Shown here one piece after another: positions 31,641 to 44,076 of a DNA stretch of 64,000 nucleotides. The translations under genes and the position numbers were made by a program. The notes under the pieces were generated by a model, which searched no databases, had not been told where the DNA came from, and was given only the letters and a program-made list of their open reading frames with translations. Source of the stretch: Symsagittifera roscoffensis (lineage: Eukaryota > Xenacoelomorpha > Acoela > Convolutidae); NCBI RefSeq assembly GCF_963678635.1, contig NC_087067.1:28656495-28720494 (forward strand), in the 5' to 3' direction. Position 1 is the first letter of the stretch. Each line of letters begins with the position of its first letter.

Positions 31641-33882
31641 TAAAATTTCGAATGGAGCCTGTCATGCTCAGTTTTCTCGCGACAACTGAAAACAGAACAA
31701 AATAAAATCAGAACAACCGAATTACAATTGCGGGAAAGTTGTCGAATAAATACAATGGGAAATTGCTTTTCGCAATTTCCAGATACAAAATAAGACACGA
31801 GTAGAGCTGTCTCATCCTGAAATAGGAGACGAGATAATCGCGAGAGACGAGAGCAATCATTCGAACTGAACCAGAGTGAACCTTCGGTGGAAAGGTGGAC
31901 AGCTGGATTGTCCCAATGGTTCAGACAAAACTTCAATTTTAGAGTCAAAACTTATTTTCTTTATTAAAACTGATTAGTATTGAACTTCTCAATTTATTAT
32001 ATTTAATTCTAGAATTGCTCATCAATTTAATTACTCCTAAATCTCGAGTGTGTCGACATGTGAGTTCCTAATTTAATTTACCTGAGTGTGTTTTATGATT
32101 GTTATGTTGAGATAAGGCGAGTTTTAGGTTGATCCATCTGAAATGGATCAAAGTTCCACTGTCTAATAAAAAAGAACTTAACGGATTGTTCCGACCCGGT
32201 TTTTAATGGCGTTCGCATATTTTGGGTATTTTGGGACCTAAGTATGGGAACGTTCTTATTTCTAGAGTGGGGGGATATCCTGGTATTAGCTTTTAAGCTG
32301 TAACGGGTCGTAGTCTCATGTCGCAAGTGAACCGAATTGGCTCCGACAGTTTTGAGGTAGAAAAACACAAGAGATAGTGTCCCTGACTCTTGAGCCAACG
32401 GTTATAGGGCCTATTTTTTTTAAGCCTCATATGTGACCGAAGTAGACGAATGTTACATAGTGTTTTTATGGCGCTCCTGGGTGTTTTTACGACATCAAGA
32501 CTACGGAGTCGAACCCACTTGACACAGCTCCGGGCTGCATGCCCATTCTAGAGTACCGGTGGTTCGGTTCGACGGGAACGTGCAAACCTTCCGGTTGTAC
32601 CGTAATAGCTTTTAAGAAAACTCGAGAAAAACTTCCTGGTACGATCTCCGAACGAGTCTTAGCTAACCGAGTAAAGAGGGGTAACTAGGGGGACATAAAC
32701 ACGAGCAAAAAAGACAAAGAGCGAAACAAAAAAAAGAATAGAAAAAGGAACAAAAACCATAAAAAGAAAAAAAAAAGACAGTGACTTTGACACCAGATTA
32801 GTTGGATCAAATCTATATATTAATTAAATAGTAAACCCATACTGTTTTATAAGACCGATCGTTTCGATCAACCTATCAATCTAATCCAGCAACCTCAATA
32901 AAGTGCCCGAGTGAGGGGCGTTGTTAAGGGTTTTCAGATAGTTTGGAACATAGCTGGACAACTAGGATACTTGACTGGAAGAGGTGACCAGCCGAGTGGG
33001 AAGGTGGTTCAGGAGGATTTGGGCTGAACCACTAGGAGACTAGACTGGAAGAGGTGACCAGCCAATGGGTAAAGTGGTCCAGCAGGATTTGGCTGTTCTT
33101 GAGTTCTCAAGTTGGTCAAAACGGGTATCGTTAAAATCCACATTACATTACAGGAGATAAGTGTGAAATTGGATAAGCGAAATCCCCCGGTTTTGAGGAA
33201 CGTTTTTACACAAGCAGGCCTGGAGACAGGTCTACGGTTTTCTCTCGAGAGGTTTAGCACCCGGCGCTTAAGGTAATTTTAGGTTTAAGAAGGGGGGCTA
33301 AAGCGGGGGGAGGTTAGAAGGGGTGCTAGTTAGGTTAGAGGTTAGCGGTTGGAAATTGTAAAAAAGGAGGACAAATTAGAGTAACTAATTAATCGACATC
33401 GTTGATTTAGTTACATTAAAATATCACACGCGTTAATTTCAAGAAGCGGATATCCAAAAGTGAAATCGAATCAAGATAGGTACCCAAGTCGGATCAGGTG
33501 GGGGGCACGGAAACGGACCCAGATATAAAACACCCCATAAGATCGTTAGTAGGGGGAGGAAAACGCGTGGCAATCAGGTACCAGACGTTTTTCTTTGGAA
33601 AATGGTTGATATCAGTCAACCTTGAACTTTAGGTGGGCACATCTGTCTGTTTTTTTTATCATTTTTCCTATTTAAATTTTCATGTGGCTTGAAACATGTG
33701 GCTTGAAACATCGAAGGAGATAGATAAAGAGGGGGTCAGTATTTGAAACTTTTGGCCATTAAGAGAGGGTTTTTAGGAAAATTTTTACTAGGGCTCAAGT
33801 GGTGGTACAAGGTACAGCGGTTCAAGAAGTCCCTTCAACTAAAAAGAAGAAAACCGACCATCAAGACACTTGGTGACAAGTC
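31641..33882. other. Unassigned intergenic DNA
   Basis: About 2.2 kb without a convincing gene; open frames are short and unsupported. It contains an imperfect tandem duplication of about 67 bp at 32960-33093 (ACTGGAAGAGGTGACCAGCC twice) and a G-rich tract near 33285-33320. Its right end (33842-33898) matches the spacers inside the satellite at 36891 and 38699. Confidence 0.5.
32960..33093. repeat. ~67-bp tandem duplication
   Basis: Two imperfect copies share ACTGGAAGAGGTGACCAGCC (about 32978 and 33044), followed by a GGATTTGG-type segment in each. No coding role is seen. Confidence 0.6.
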
Positions 33883-36657
33883 TTGGGAGAGTACCAAAGA
33901 AGTCTTGGGACAGTGCAGTCTTGGGACGGTACAGTCTTGGGACAGTGGTCTTGGGACAGTGCAGTCTTGGTACAGTCTTGGGACAGTGCAGTCTTGGGAC
34001 AGTACAGTCTTGGGACAGTGGTCTTGGGAGAGTGGTCTTGGGACAGTGGTCTTGCGACAGTGGTCTTGGGACAGTGGTCTTGGGACACTGGTCTTGGGAC
34101 AGTGGTCTTGTGACAGTAGTCTTGGGACAGTGGTCTTGGGAAAGTGGTCTTGTGACACTGGTCTTGGGACAGTGGTCTTGGGACAGTAGTCTTGGGACAG
34201 TTGTCTTGGGACAGGAGTCTTGGGACAGTAGTCGTGGGACAGTAGTCTTGGGACAGTGGTCTTGGGACAGTAGTCTTGGGACAGTTGTCTTGGGACAGTA
34301 GTCTTGGGACAGTAGTCGTGGGACATTAGTCTTGAGACAGTGGTCTTGGGACACTAGTCTTGGGACAGTAGTCTTGGAACAGTGGTATTGCGACAGTGGT
34401 CTTGGGACAGTGGTCTTGGGACACTGGTCTTGGGACAGTGCAGTCTTGGTACAGTCTTGGGACAGTGCAGTCTTGGGACAGTACATTCTTGGGACATTGG
34501 TCTTGGGACAGGGGTCTTGGGACAGTGGTCTTAGGACAGTGGTCTTGGGACAGTGGTTTTGGGACACTGGTCTTGGGACAGTGGTCTTGGGATAGTAGTC
34601 TTGGGACAGTGGTCTTGGGACAGTGGTCATGGGAAAATGGTCTTGGGACAGTAGTCTTGGGAGAATGGTCTTGTGACAGTAGTCTTGGCACAGTGGTCTT
34701 GGGACAGTAGTCTTGGGACAGTAATCTTGGGACAATGGTCTTGGGACAGTAGTCTTGGGACAGTAGTCTTGGGACAGTAGTCTTGGGACACTAGTCTTGG
34801 GACACTAGTCTTGGGACAGTAGTCTTGGGACACTAGTTTTGGGACAGTAGTCTTGGGACACTAGTCTTGTAACACTAGTCTTGGGACAGTAGTCTTGGGA
34901 CACTAATGTTGGGACACTAGTCTTGGGACAGTAGTCTTGGGACACTAGTCTTGGGGCAGTCGTCTTGTGACAGTAGTCTTGGGACACTAGTCTTGGGACA
35001 GTAGTCTTGGAACAGTGGTCTTGCGACAGTGGTCTTGGGACAGTGGTCTTGGGACACTGGTCTTGGGACAGTGCAGTGTTGGTACAGTCTTGGGACAGTG
35101 CAGTCTTGGGACAGTACAGTCTTGGGACCTTGGTCTTGGGACAGTGGTCTTGGGAGTGGTCTTGCGACAGTGGTCGTGGGACAGTAGTCTTGGGACAGTG
35201 GTCTTGGGACAGTAGTCTTGGGACAGTTGTCTTGGGACAGTAGTCTTGGGACAGTAGTCGTGGGACAGTAGTCTTGGGACAGTGGTCTTGGGACACTAGT
35301 CTTGGGACAGTAGTCTTGGAACAGTGGTATTGCGACAGTGGTCTTGGGACAGTGGTCTTGGGACACTGGTCTTGGGACAGTGCAGTCTTGGTACAGTCTT
35401 GGGACAGTGCAGTCTTGGGACAGTACATTCTTGGGACATTGGTCTTGGGACAGGGGTCTTGGGACAGTGGTCTTAGGACAGTGGTCTTGGGACAGTGGTT
35501 TTGGGACACTGGTCTTGGGACAGTGGTCTTGGGATAGTAGTCTTGGGACAGTGGTCTTGGGACAGTGGTCATGGGAAAATGGTCTTGGGACAGTAGTCTT
35601 GGGAGAATGGTCTTGTGACAGTAGTCTTGGCACAGTGGTCTTGGGACAGTAGTCTTGGGACAGTAATCTTGGGACAATGGTCTTGGGACAGTAGTCTTGG
35701 GACAGTAGTCTTGGGACAGTAGTCTTGGGACACTAGTCTTGGGACACTAGTCTTGGGACAGTAGTCTTGGGACACTAGTTTTGGGACAGTAGTCTTGGGA
35801 CACTAGTCTTGTAACACTAGTCTTGGGACAGTAGTCTTGGGACACTAATGTTGGGACACTAGTCTTGGGACAGTAGTCTTGGGACACTAGTCTTGGGGCA
35901 GTCGTCTTGTGACAGTAGTCTTGGGACACTAGTCTTGGGACAGTAGTCTTGGAACAGTGGTCTTGCGACAGTGGTCTTGGGACAGTGGTCTTGGGACACT
36001 GGTCTTGGGACAGTGCAGTGTTGGTACAGTCTTGGGACAGTGCAGTCTTGGGACAGTACAGTCTTGGGACCTTGGTCTTGGGACAGTGGTCTTGGGAGTG
36101 GTCTTGCGACAGTGGTCTTGGGACAGTGGTCTTGGGACAGTGGTCTTGGGACAGTGGTCTTGGGATAGTAGTCTTGGGACAGTGGTCTTGGGACAGTGGT
36201 CTTGGGATAGTAGTCTTGGGACAGTGGTCTTGGGACAGTGGTCTTGGGACACTAGTCTTGGGACACTAGTCTTGGGACAGTAGTCTTGGGACAGAAGTCG
36301 TGGGACAGTAGTCTTGGGACAGTAGTCTTGGGACATTAGTCTTGGGACAGTAGTCTTGGGACACTAGTCTTGGGACACTAGTCTTGGGACAGCAGTCTTG
36401 GGACATTAGTCTTGGGACAGTAGTCTTGGGACACTAGTCTTGGGACACTAGTCTTGGGACAGTAGTCTTGGGACACTAATGTTGGGACGCTAGTCTTGTG
36501 ACAGTAGTCTTGGGACACTAGTCTTGGGACACTAGCCTTGGGACAGTGGTCTTGGGACAGTGGTCTTGAGACACTAGTCTTGAGGCACTGGTCTTGGGAC
36601 AGAGGTCTTGGGACACTAGCCTTGGGACGGTCTTGGGACAGGGGTCTTGGGACACTA

Positions 36658-36940
36658 ACAAGAAGTACTGGGACAGCACCAAGTAGCGTTGGGACAGTTG
36701 AGAGAATTCTTGGGAGAGTACAAAGAAGAGTAGGGGCAGTGACTGGAAGACTTGGAACGATATAAAAGTAGGCTGACGGTACCACAAGAGTACGAGGAGT
36801 TAATAAGACTGGTTGGAACGTTAAATCGCGATAAAGCCGATGCAGTTGTGAGGGCGAATAAAGAAAGTTTTTTCTTCAACGAAAAAGAAGAAAACCGACC
36901 ATCAAGACACTTGGTGACAAGTCTTGGGAGAGTACCAAAG
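36658..36940 (+). repeat. Satellite spacer, copy 1
   Basis: A non-14-mer segment starting ACAAGAAGTACTGGGACAGC. In one frame it encodes a helical, LGQ-containing peptide (REFLGEYKEE, then after two stops LEDLERYKSRLTVPQEYEEL and NRDKADAVVRANKES). It looks like a fragment of a coiled-coil, gag-like coding region. It ends with AAACCGACCATCAAGACACT, also seen at the left edge of the array (about 33849). Confidence 0.7.
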
Positions 36941-38465
36941 AAGTCTTGGGACAGTGCAGTCTGGGGACGGTCTTGGGACGGTGCAGTCTTGGGACGGTCT
37001 TGGGACAGTAGAGTCTTGGGACAGTCTTAGGACAGTGTAGTCTTGGGACAGTCTTGGGCCAAAGCAGTCTTGGGACAGTGCAGTCTTGGGACGGTACAGT
37101 CTTGGGACAGTGGTCTTGGGACAGTGCAGTCTTGGTACAGTCTTGGGACAGTGCAGTCTTGGGACAGTACAGTCTTGGGACAGTGGTCTTGGGAGAGTGG
37201 TCTTGGGACAGTGGTCTTGCGACAGTGGTCTTGGCACAGTGGTCTTGGGACACTGGTCTTGGGACAGTGGTCTTGGGACAGTAGTCTTGGGACAGTGGTC
37301 TTGGGACAGTTGTCTTGGGACAGTAGTCTTGGGACAGTAGTCGTGGGACAGTAGTCTTGGGACAGTGGTCTTGGGACACTAGTCTTGGGACAGTAGTCTT
37401 GGAACAGTGGTCTTGCGACAGTGGTCTTGGGACAGTGGTCTTGGGACAGTGGTCTTGGGACAGTAGTCTTGGGACAGTTGTCTTGGGACAGTAGTCTTGG
37501 GACAGTAGTCGTGGGACAGTAGTCTTGGGACAGTGGTCTTGGGACAGTAGTCTTGGGACAGTTGTCTTGGGACAGTAGTCTTGGGACAGTAGTCGTGGGA
37601 CAGTAGTCTTGGGACAGTGGTCTTGGGACACTAGTCTTGGGACAGTAGTCTTGGAACAGTGGTCTTGCGACACTGGTCTTGGGACAGTGCAGTCTTGGTA
37701 CAGTCTTGGGACAGTGCAGTCTTGGGACAGTACATTCTTGGGACATTGGTCTTGGGACGGTGGTCTTGGGACAGTGGTCTTGGGACAGTGGTCTTGCGAC
37801 AGTGGTCTTGGGACAGTGGTCTTGGGACACTGGTCTTGGGACAGTGGTCTTGGGACAGTTGTCTTGGGACAGTAGTCTTGGGACAGTAGTCGTGGGACAG
37901 TAGTCTTGGGACAGTGGTCTTGGGACACTAGTCTTGGGACAGTAGTCTTGGAACAGTGGTCTTGCGACAGTGGTCTTGGGACAGTGGTCTTGGGACAGTG
38001 GTCTTGGGACAGTAGTCTTGGGACAGTTGTCTTGGGACAGTAGTCTTGGGACAGTAGTCGTGGGACAGTAGTCTTGGGACAGTGGTCTTGGGACAGTAGT
38101 CTTGGGACAGTTGTCTTGGGACAGTAGTCTTGGGACAGTAGTCGTGGGACAGTAGTCTTGGGACAGTGGTCTTGGGACAGTAGTCTTGGGACAGTTGTAT
38201 TGGGACAGTAGTCTTGGGACAGTAGTCGTGGGACAGTAGTCTTGGGACAGTGGTCTTGGGACACTAGTCTTGGGACAGTAGTCTTGGAACAGTGGTCTTG
38301 CGACAGTGGTCTTGGGACAGTGGTCTTGGGACACTGGTCTTGGGACAGTGCAGTCTTGGTACAGTCTTGGGACAGTGCAGTCTTGGGACAGTACATTCTT
38401 GGGACATTGGTCTTGGGACGGTGGTCTTGGGACAGTGGTCTTGGGACAGGGGTCTTGGGACACTA

Positions 38466-38747
38466 ACAAGAAGTACTGGGACAGCACCAAGTAGCCTTGG
38501 GACAGTTGAGAGAATTCTTGGGAGAGTACAAAGAAGAGTAGGGGCAGTGACTGGAAGACTTGGAACGATATAAAAGTAGGCTGACGGTACCACAAGAGTA
38601 CGAGGAGTTAATAAGACTGGTTCGAACGTTAAATCGCGATAAAGCCGATGCAGTTGTGAGGGCGAATAAAGAAAGTTTTTTCTTCAACGAAAAAGAAGAA
38701 AACCGACCATCAAGACACTTGGTGACAAGTCTTGGGAGAGTACCAAA
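38466..38747 (+). repeat. Satellite spacer, copy 2
   Basis: Nearly identical to the spacer at 36658, offset 1808 bp, and followed by the same head sequence of the satellite. It contains the same helical coding trace (ERYKSRLTVPQEYEELIRLV). Confidence 0.75.
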
Positions 38748-41700
38748 GAAGTCTTGGGACAGTGCAGTCTGGGGACGGTCTTGGGACGGTGCAGTCTTGG
38801 GACGGTCTTGGGACAGTAGAGTCTTGGGACAGTGTAGTCTTGGGACAGTCTTGGGCCAAAGCAGTCTTGGGACAGTGCAGTCTTGGGACGGTACAGTCTT
38901 GGGACAGTGGTCTTGGGACAGTGCAGTCTTGGTACAGTCTTGGGACAGTGCAGTCTTGGGACAGTACAGTCTTGGGACAGTGGTCTTGGGAGAGTGGTCT
39001 TGGGACAGTGGTCTTGCGACAGTGGTCTTGGGACAGTGGTCTTGGGACACTGGTCTTGGGACAGTGGTCTTGGGACAGTAGTCTTGGGACAGTGGTCTTG
39101 GGACAGTTGTCTTGGGACAGTAGTCTTGGGACAGTAGTCGTGGGACAGTAGTCTTGGGACAGTGGTCTTGGGACACTAGTCTTGGGACAGTAGTCTTGGA
39201 ACAGTGGTCTTGCGACAGTGGTCTTGGGACAGTGGTCTTGGGACAGTGGTCTTGGGACAGTAGTCTTGGGACAGTTGTCTTGGGACAGTAGTCTTGGGAC
39301 AGTAGTCGTGGGACAGTAGTCTTGGGACAGTGGTCTTGGGACAGTAGTCTTGGGACAGTTGTCTTGGGACAGTAGTCTTGGGACAGTAGTCGTGGGACAG
39401 TAGTCTTGGGACAGTGGTCTTGGGACACTAGTCTTGGGACAGTAGTCTTGGAACAGTGGTCTTGCGACTGTGGTCTTGGGACAGTGGTCTTGGGACACTG
39501 GTCTTGGGACAGTGCAGTCTTGGTACAGTCTTGGGACAGTGCAGTCTTGGGACAGTACATTCTTGGGACATTGGTCTTGGGACGGTGGTCTTGGGACAGT
39601 GGTCTTGGGACAGTGGTCTTGCGACAGTGGTCTTGGGACAGTGGTCTTGGGACACTGGTCTTGGGACAGTGGTCTTGGGATAGGAGTCTTGGGACAGTGG
39701 TCTTGGGACAGTGGTCTTGGGACAGTAGTCTTGGGACAGTAGTCTTGGGACACTAGTCTTGGGACACTAGTCTTGGCACAGTGGTCTTGGGACAGTAGTC
39801 TTGGGACAGTAGTCTTGCGACAGTAGTCTTGGGACAATGGTCTTGGGACAGTAGTCTTGGGACAATAGTCTTGGGACAGTAGTCTTGGGACAGTAGTCTT
39901 GGGACACTAGACTTGGGACAGTAGTCTTGGGACACTAGTTTTGGGACAGTAGTCTTGGGACACTAGTCTTGTAACACTAGTCTTGGGACAGTAGTCTTGG
40001 GACACTAATGTTGGGACACTAGTCTTGGGACAGTAGTCTTGGGACACTAGTCTTGGGGCAGTCGTCTTGTGACAGTAGTCTTGGGACACTAGTCTTGGGA
40101 CAGTAGTCTTGGAACAGTGGTCTTGCGACAGTGGTCTTGGGACACTGGTCTTGGGACAGTGCAGTGTTGGTACAGTCTTGGGACAGTGCAGTCTTGGGAC
40201 AGTACAGTCTTGGGACCTTGGTCTTGGGACAGTGGTCTTGGGAGTGGTCTTGCGACAGTGGTCTTGGGACACTGGTCTAGGGACAGTGGTCTTGGGATAG
40301 TAGTCTTGGGACAGTGGTCTTGGGACAGTGGTCTTGGGACACTAGTCTTGGGACACTAGTCTTGGGACAGTAGTCTTGGGACAGTAGTCGTGGGACAGTT
40401 GTCTTGGGACAGTGGTCATGGGACAGAAGTCTTGGGACAGTAGTCTTGGGACAGTAGTCTTGGGACATTAGTCTTGGGACAGTAGTCTTGGGACACTAGT
40501 CTTGGGACACTAGTCTTGGGACAGTAGTCTTGGGACACTAGTCTTGGGACAGTAGTCTTGGAACAGTGGTCTTGCGACAGTGGTCTTGGGACAGTGGTCT
40601 TGGGACAGTGGTCTTGGGACAGTAGTCTTGGGACAGTTGTCTTGGGACAGTAGTCTTGGGACAGTAGTCGTGGGACAGTAGTCTTGGGACAGTGGTCTTG
40701 GGACAGTAGTCTTGGGAGAGTTGTCTTGGGACAGTAGTCTTGGGACAGTAGTCGTGGGACAGTAGTCTTGGGACAGTGGTCTTGGGACACTAGTCTTGGG
40801 ACAGTAGTCTTGGAACAGTGGTCTTGCGACTGTGGTCTTGGGACAGTGGTCTTGGGACACTGGTCTTGGGACAGTGCAGTCTTGGTACAGTCTTGGGACA
40901 GTGCAGTCTTGGGACAGTACATTCTTGGGACATTGGTCTTGGGACGGTGGTCTTGGGACAGTGGTCTTGCGACAGTGGTCTTGGGACAGTGGTCTTGGGA
41001 CACTGGTCTTGGGACAGTGGTCTTGGGATAGTAGTCTTGGGACAGTGGTCTTGGGACAGTGGTCTTGGGACAATGGTCTTGGGACAGTAGTTTTGGGAGA
41101 ATGGTCTGGGGACAGTAGTCTTGGCACAGTGGTCTTGGGACAGTAGTCTTGGGACAGTAGTCTTGCGACAGTAGTCTTGGGACAATGGTCTTGGGACAGT
41201 AGTCTTGGGACAGTAGTCTTGGGACAGTAGTCTTGGGACAGTAGTCTTGGGACACTAGACTTGGGACAGTAGTCTTGGGACACTAGTTTTGGGACAGTAG
41301 TCTTGGGACACTAGTCTTGTAACACTAGTCTTGGGACAGTAGTCTTGGGACACTAATGTTGGGACACTAGTCTTGGGACAGTAGTCTTGGGACACTAGTC
41401 TTGGGGCAGTCGTCTTGTGACAGTAGTCTTGGGACACTAGTCTTGGGACAGTAGTCTTGGAACAGTGGTCTTGCGACAGTGGTCTTGGGACACTGGTCTT
41501 GGGACAGTGCAGTGTTGGTACAGTCTTGGGACAGTGCAGTCTTGGGACAGTACAGTCTTGGGACCTTGATCTTGGGACAGTGGTCTTGGGAGTGGTCTTG
41601 CGACAGTGGTCTTGGGACAGTGGTCTTGGGACACTGGTCTAGGGACAGTGGTCTTGGGATAGTAGTCTTGGGACAGTGGTCTTGGGACAGTGGTCTTGGG

Positions 41701-42137
41701 ACACTAGTCTTGGGACACTAGTCTTGGGACAGTAGTCTTGGGACAGTAGTCGTGGGACAGTTGTCTTGGGACAGTGGTCATGGGACAGAAGTCTTGGGAC
41801 AGTAGTCTTGGGACAGTAGTCTTGGGACATTAGTCTTGGGACAGTAGTCTTGGGACACTAGTCTTGGGACACTAGTCTTGGGACAGTAGTCTTGGGACAC
41901 TAGTCTTGGGACACTAGTCTTGGGACACTAGTCTTGGGACAGTAGTCTTGGGACACTAATGTTGGGACGCTAGTCTTGTGACAGTAGTCTTGGGACACTA
42001 GTCTTGGGACACTAGCCTTGGGACAGTGATCTTGGGACAGTGGTCTTGGGACACTTGTCTTGAGACACTGGTCTTGGGACAGAGGTCTTGGGACACTAGC
42101 CTTGGGACGGTCTTGGGACAGGGGTCTTGGGACACTA

Positions 42138-42350
42138 ACAAGAAGTACTGGGACAGCACCAAGTAGCCTTGGGACAGTTGAGAGAATTCTTGGGAGAGTA
42201 CAAAGAAGAGTAGGGGCAGTGACTGGAAGACTTGGAACGATATAAAAGTAGGCTGACGGTACCACAAGAGTACGAGGAGTTAATAAGATTGGTTTGGAAC
42301 GTTAAATCGCGATAAAGCCGATTCGGTTGTGAGGGTGAATAAATAAAGTT
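42138..42350 (+). repeat. Satellite spacer, copy 3 (array end)
   Basis: The third copy of the spacer, 3672 bp after copy 2. It is diverged at its right end (GTGAATAAATAAAGTTTTTC instead of the AAAGAAAGTTTTTTCTTC form) and leads out of the satellite. Confidence 0.7.
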
Positions 42351-42510
42351 TTTCTGAAAGTTTGCAAAAGAACTGGGAGCATTGTTTTCATCACGTTGCG
42401 TATTTCCTTTTAAATTTTCTTATTTTTCTCTTCTTTTCAATAGAGAATTTATTCTTAGAATAGAATTGTATATATAGTAACACTGTAAATAGGAATAATT
42501 GTAAATAAAA

Positions 42511-43314
42511 TTGAGACGGAGTAGGGTACCGGTGGCTGAAAAAAGATCAACTGGATCAAAGACGAAGTATAACTCGTCACTACGTAATACGACATCAATG
42601 GACCCAAAGATAACAAAGAAGAACTTTTCAGTTAGCATGGTCAACACGAGGAGTAATTCAGAAAACAAGACCAAAGACGGAGCTAAAGAAAAACAGACAG
42701 AGCCTGCTATTGAGGTTGATCTAGAGACACCAGACCAGAGCGTAGACGAGGTGGAGAAGAAAACAACGGCGTCAACACCGATGCCTAATGTGGAAGATCA
42801 GAATCCTAATACCATGGAGTTCTCGCCGATAGACGCTTTGGAAGATACAGCAGGCAACACGCCAGAAACGGTGAAGGACGACTCTCAAGTAAAGAAAACG
42901 TCTTTTACGGAAAAATTGGCGAAGATGGTCGGAATGAGGTCGAGGGACACAGCAGCTGATGAACCGAAAACCGAAAGAGCACGAACATTCGGGACAGTTC
43001 TCACGAAAACGACAGACACCGACCAAAACGAAGACCAGATTAGAACGGGAGCTGCAGCCGACAACAGGACAACAGCTGATCATGAAACAACTACTCTTGA
43101 GCTTGGCGACTTGATGACAAAACTAGACCAGACCGACAAAAAACTGAAGCACAGCGAGGAAGATAGAGAGATAATCAGGAAAGAGTTGAAATACAATAAG
43201 CACGAGTATCTGGACAGTTACTTTAACCTAGCCAGGGCAACGGAGGAGAAACTCCAGCAGATGTCCATTACGTCGCCAATCCGTGTTGTTTCAATAGTCA
43301 GCTTTGACTATTAG
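42511..43314 (+). CDS. Gag-like coiled-coil protein (fragment?)
   Basis: A 267-aa ORF, hydrophilic and rich in Thr/Lys/Glu/Asp. Residues about 190-255 are strongly helical (LGDLMTKLDQTDKKLKHSEE, then NKHEYLDSYFNLARATEEKL) and could form a coiled coil. A more likely start is the ATG at 42598 or 42637. The last codons (after about 43270) look like unrelated sequence, so the ORF may be truncated there. It resembles the N-terminal part of a retroelement Gag, but no zinc knuckle, protease or RT follows. The region 42350-42510 before it contains TATATATA and could be the end of an LTR. Confidence 0.4.
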   Translation: MRRSRVPVAEKRSTGSKTKYNSSLRNTTSMDPKITKKNFSVSMVNTRSNSENKTKDGAKEKQTEPAIEVDLETPDQSVDEVEKKTTASTPMPNVEDQNPNTMEFSPIDALEDTAGNTPETVKDDSQVKKTSFTEKLAKMVGMRSRDTAADEPKTERARTFGTVLTKTTDTDQNEDQIRTGAAADNRTTADHETTTLELGDLMTKLDQTDKKLKHSEEDREIIRKELKYNKHEYLDSYFNLARATEEKLQQMSITSPIRVVSIVSFDY

Positions 43315-44076
43315 TGTACATGGATTCCGAATTCAAATGATATAACATGCACATGCCATGGATTCCGCGTTCAAATACTCGCATGGCGGCACAAACAGGC
43401 ATATACGCAAAATTCCGGAATCCGGGACAATCAATTAAACCACCGAAAATTGGCAAAATCCCGGAATCCATGGTATAGCGAACAATTACTTGAATTCGGA
43501 ATCCAGGACATGGTCCCGGAATCCGAGCCATTTTTACTCAACCACTAAACAAATAGTTGCTAAACAAATAGTTGATAAATTCAATACACTATAACCATGG
43601 AATCCAAGACGTTATAATCCAGTGAGAAAAATGGCATGGAATCCAAGATTTTTATATTTTTGAATTAATCTGGCAGAAGTTTACAGTTCTTAAGCAATTT
43701 TATTCCATCGTTTTTGTTTAGTTTGTCCTACAAGTTATTATAACTGCAACTATTAACTTACGTGCTAAAATACTGTATTCCGATGAAAAAAGTTGTGGGT
43801 ACAATCGTTTGATCAAACTTAGTTATAAGTAGGCTACTTGTAGTTGCAACTACTAACTAATTAGTTACTAAGTAATTATTAATTTCGAGCGTGCCGAAAT
43901 ACTGTACATGTACTTCGATGAAAAAAGTTGTGGGTGCAAATGTTTGAACTACTACTAGTAGTAACTACACGTATGTAACATACAGTATGTTGAACATAAA
44001 ATATATGGAACTTCCATTGAATGGGTGTAACACAACTTGAAAAGTTTCTAAGGTAAAAAAGCTGAGCTTGTGAACT
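43315..44076. repeat. GGAATCC-rich tract and direct repeats
   Basis: The motif GGAATCC or its complement GGATTCC, usually inside CCATGGAATCC or CCCGGAATCC, occurs about eight times in 43320-43650. From 43770 to 43960 a segment containing GATGAAAAAAGTTGTGGGT appears twice about 130 bp apart. No gene is seen. Confidence 0.55.

Larger units (their letters stand above)
33899..42137 (+). repeat. 14-bp satellite in higher-order array
   Basis: The unit is GTCTTGGGACAGTG, with end variants CAGTA, CACTA and CACTG, and an occasional interruption GTGCAGTCTTGGTACAG. Span divided by 14, less the spacers, gives roughly 550 units. Because 14 is not a multiple of 3 and the unit has no stop on either strand, every frame stays open for long stretches. 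This produces apparent proteins of up to about 520 aa (14-residue peptide periods such as VPRPLSQDHCPKTT or VLGQWSWDSGLGTV). I treat all of these as artefacts. The plus strand is strongly G-rich over C-rich (6 G, 2 C per unit). Longer blocks recur, for example at an offset of 942 bp (34627 and 35569). Confidence 0.95.

Noticed and set aside
32495-32580. tRNA-like B box on the minus strand (GGTTCGACTCC)
   Set aside because: The T stem does not pair beyond two bases and no A box or acceptor stem is present.
33835-39837. Long ORFs (290-522 aa) on both strands in the satellite
   Set aside because: They are forced by a stop-free 14-bp unit. All frames and both strands are open alike, with no start context, domain or codon bias.
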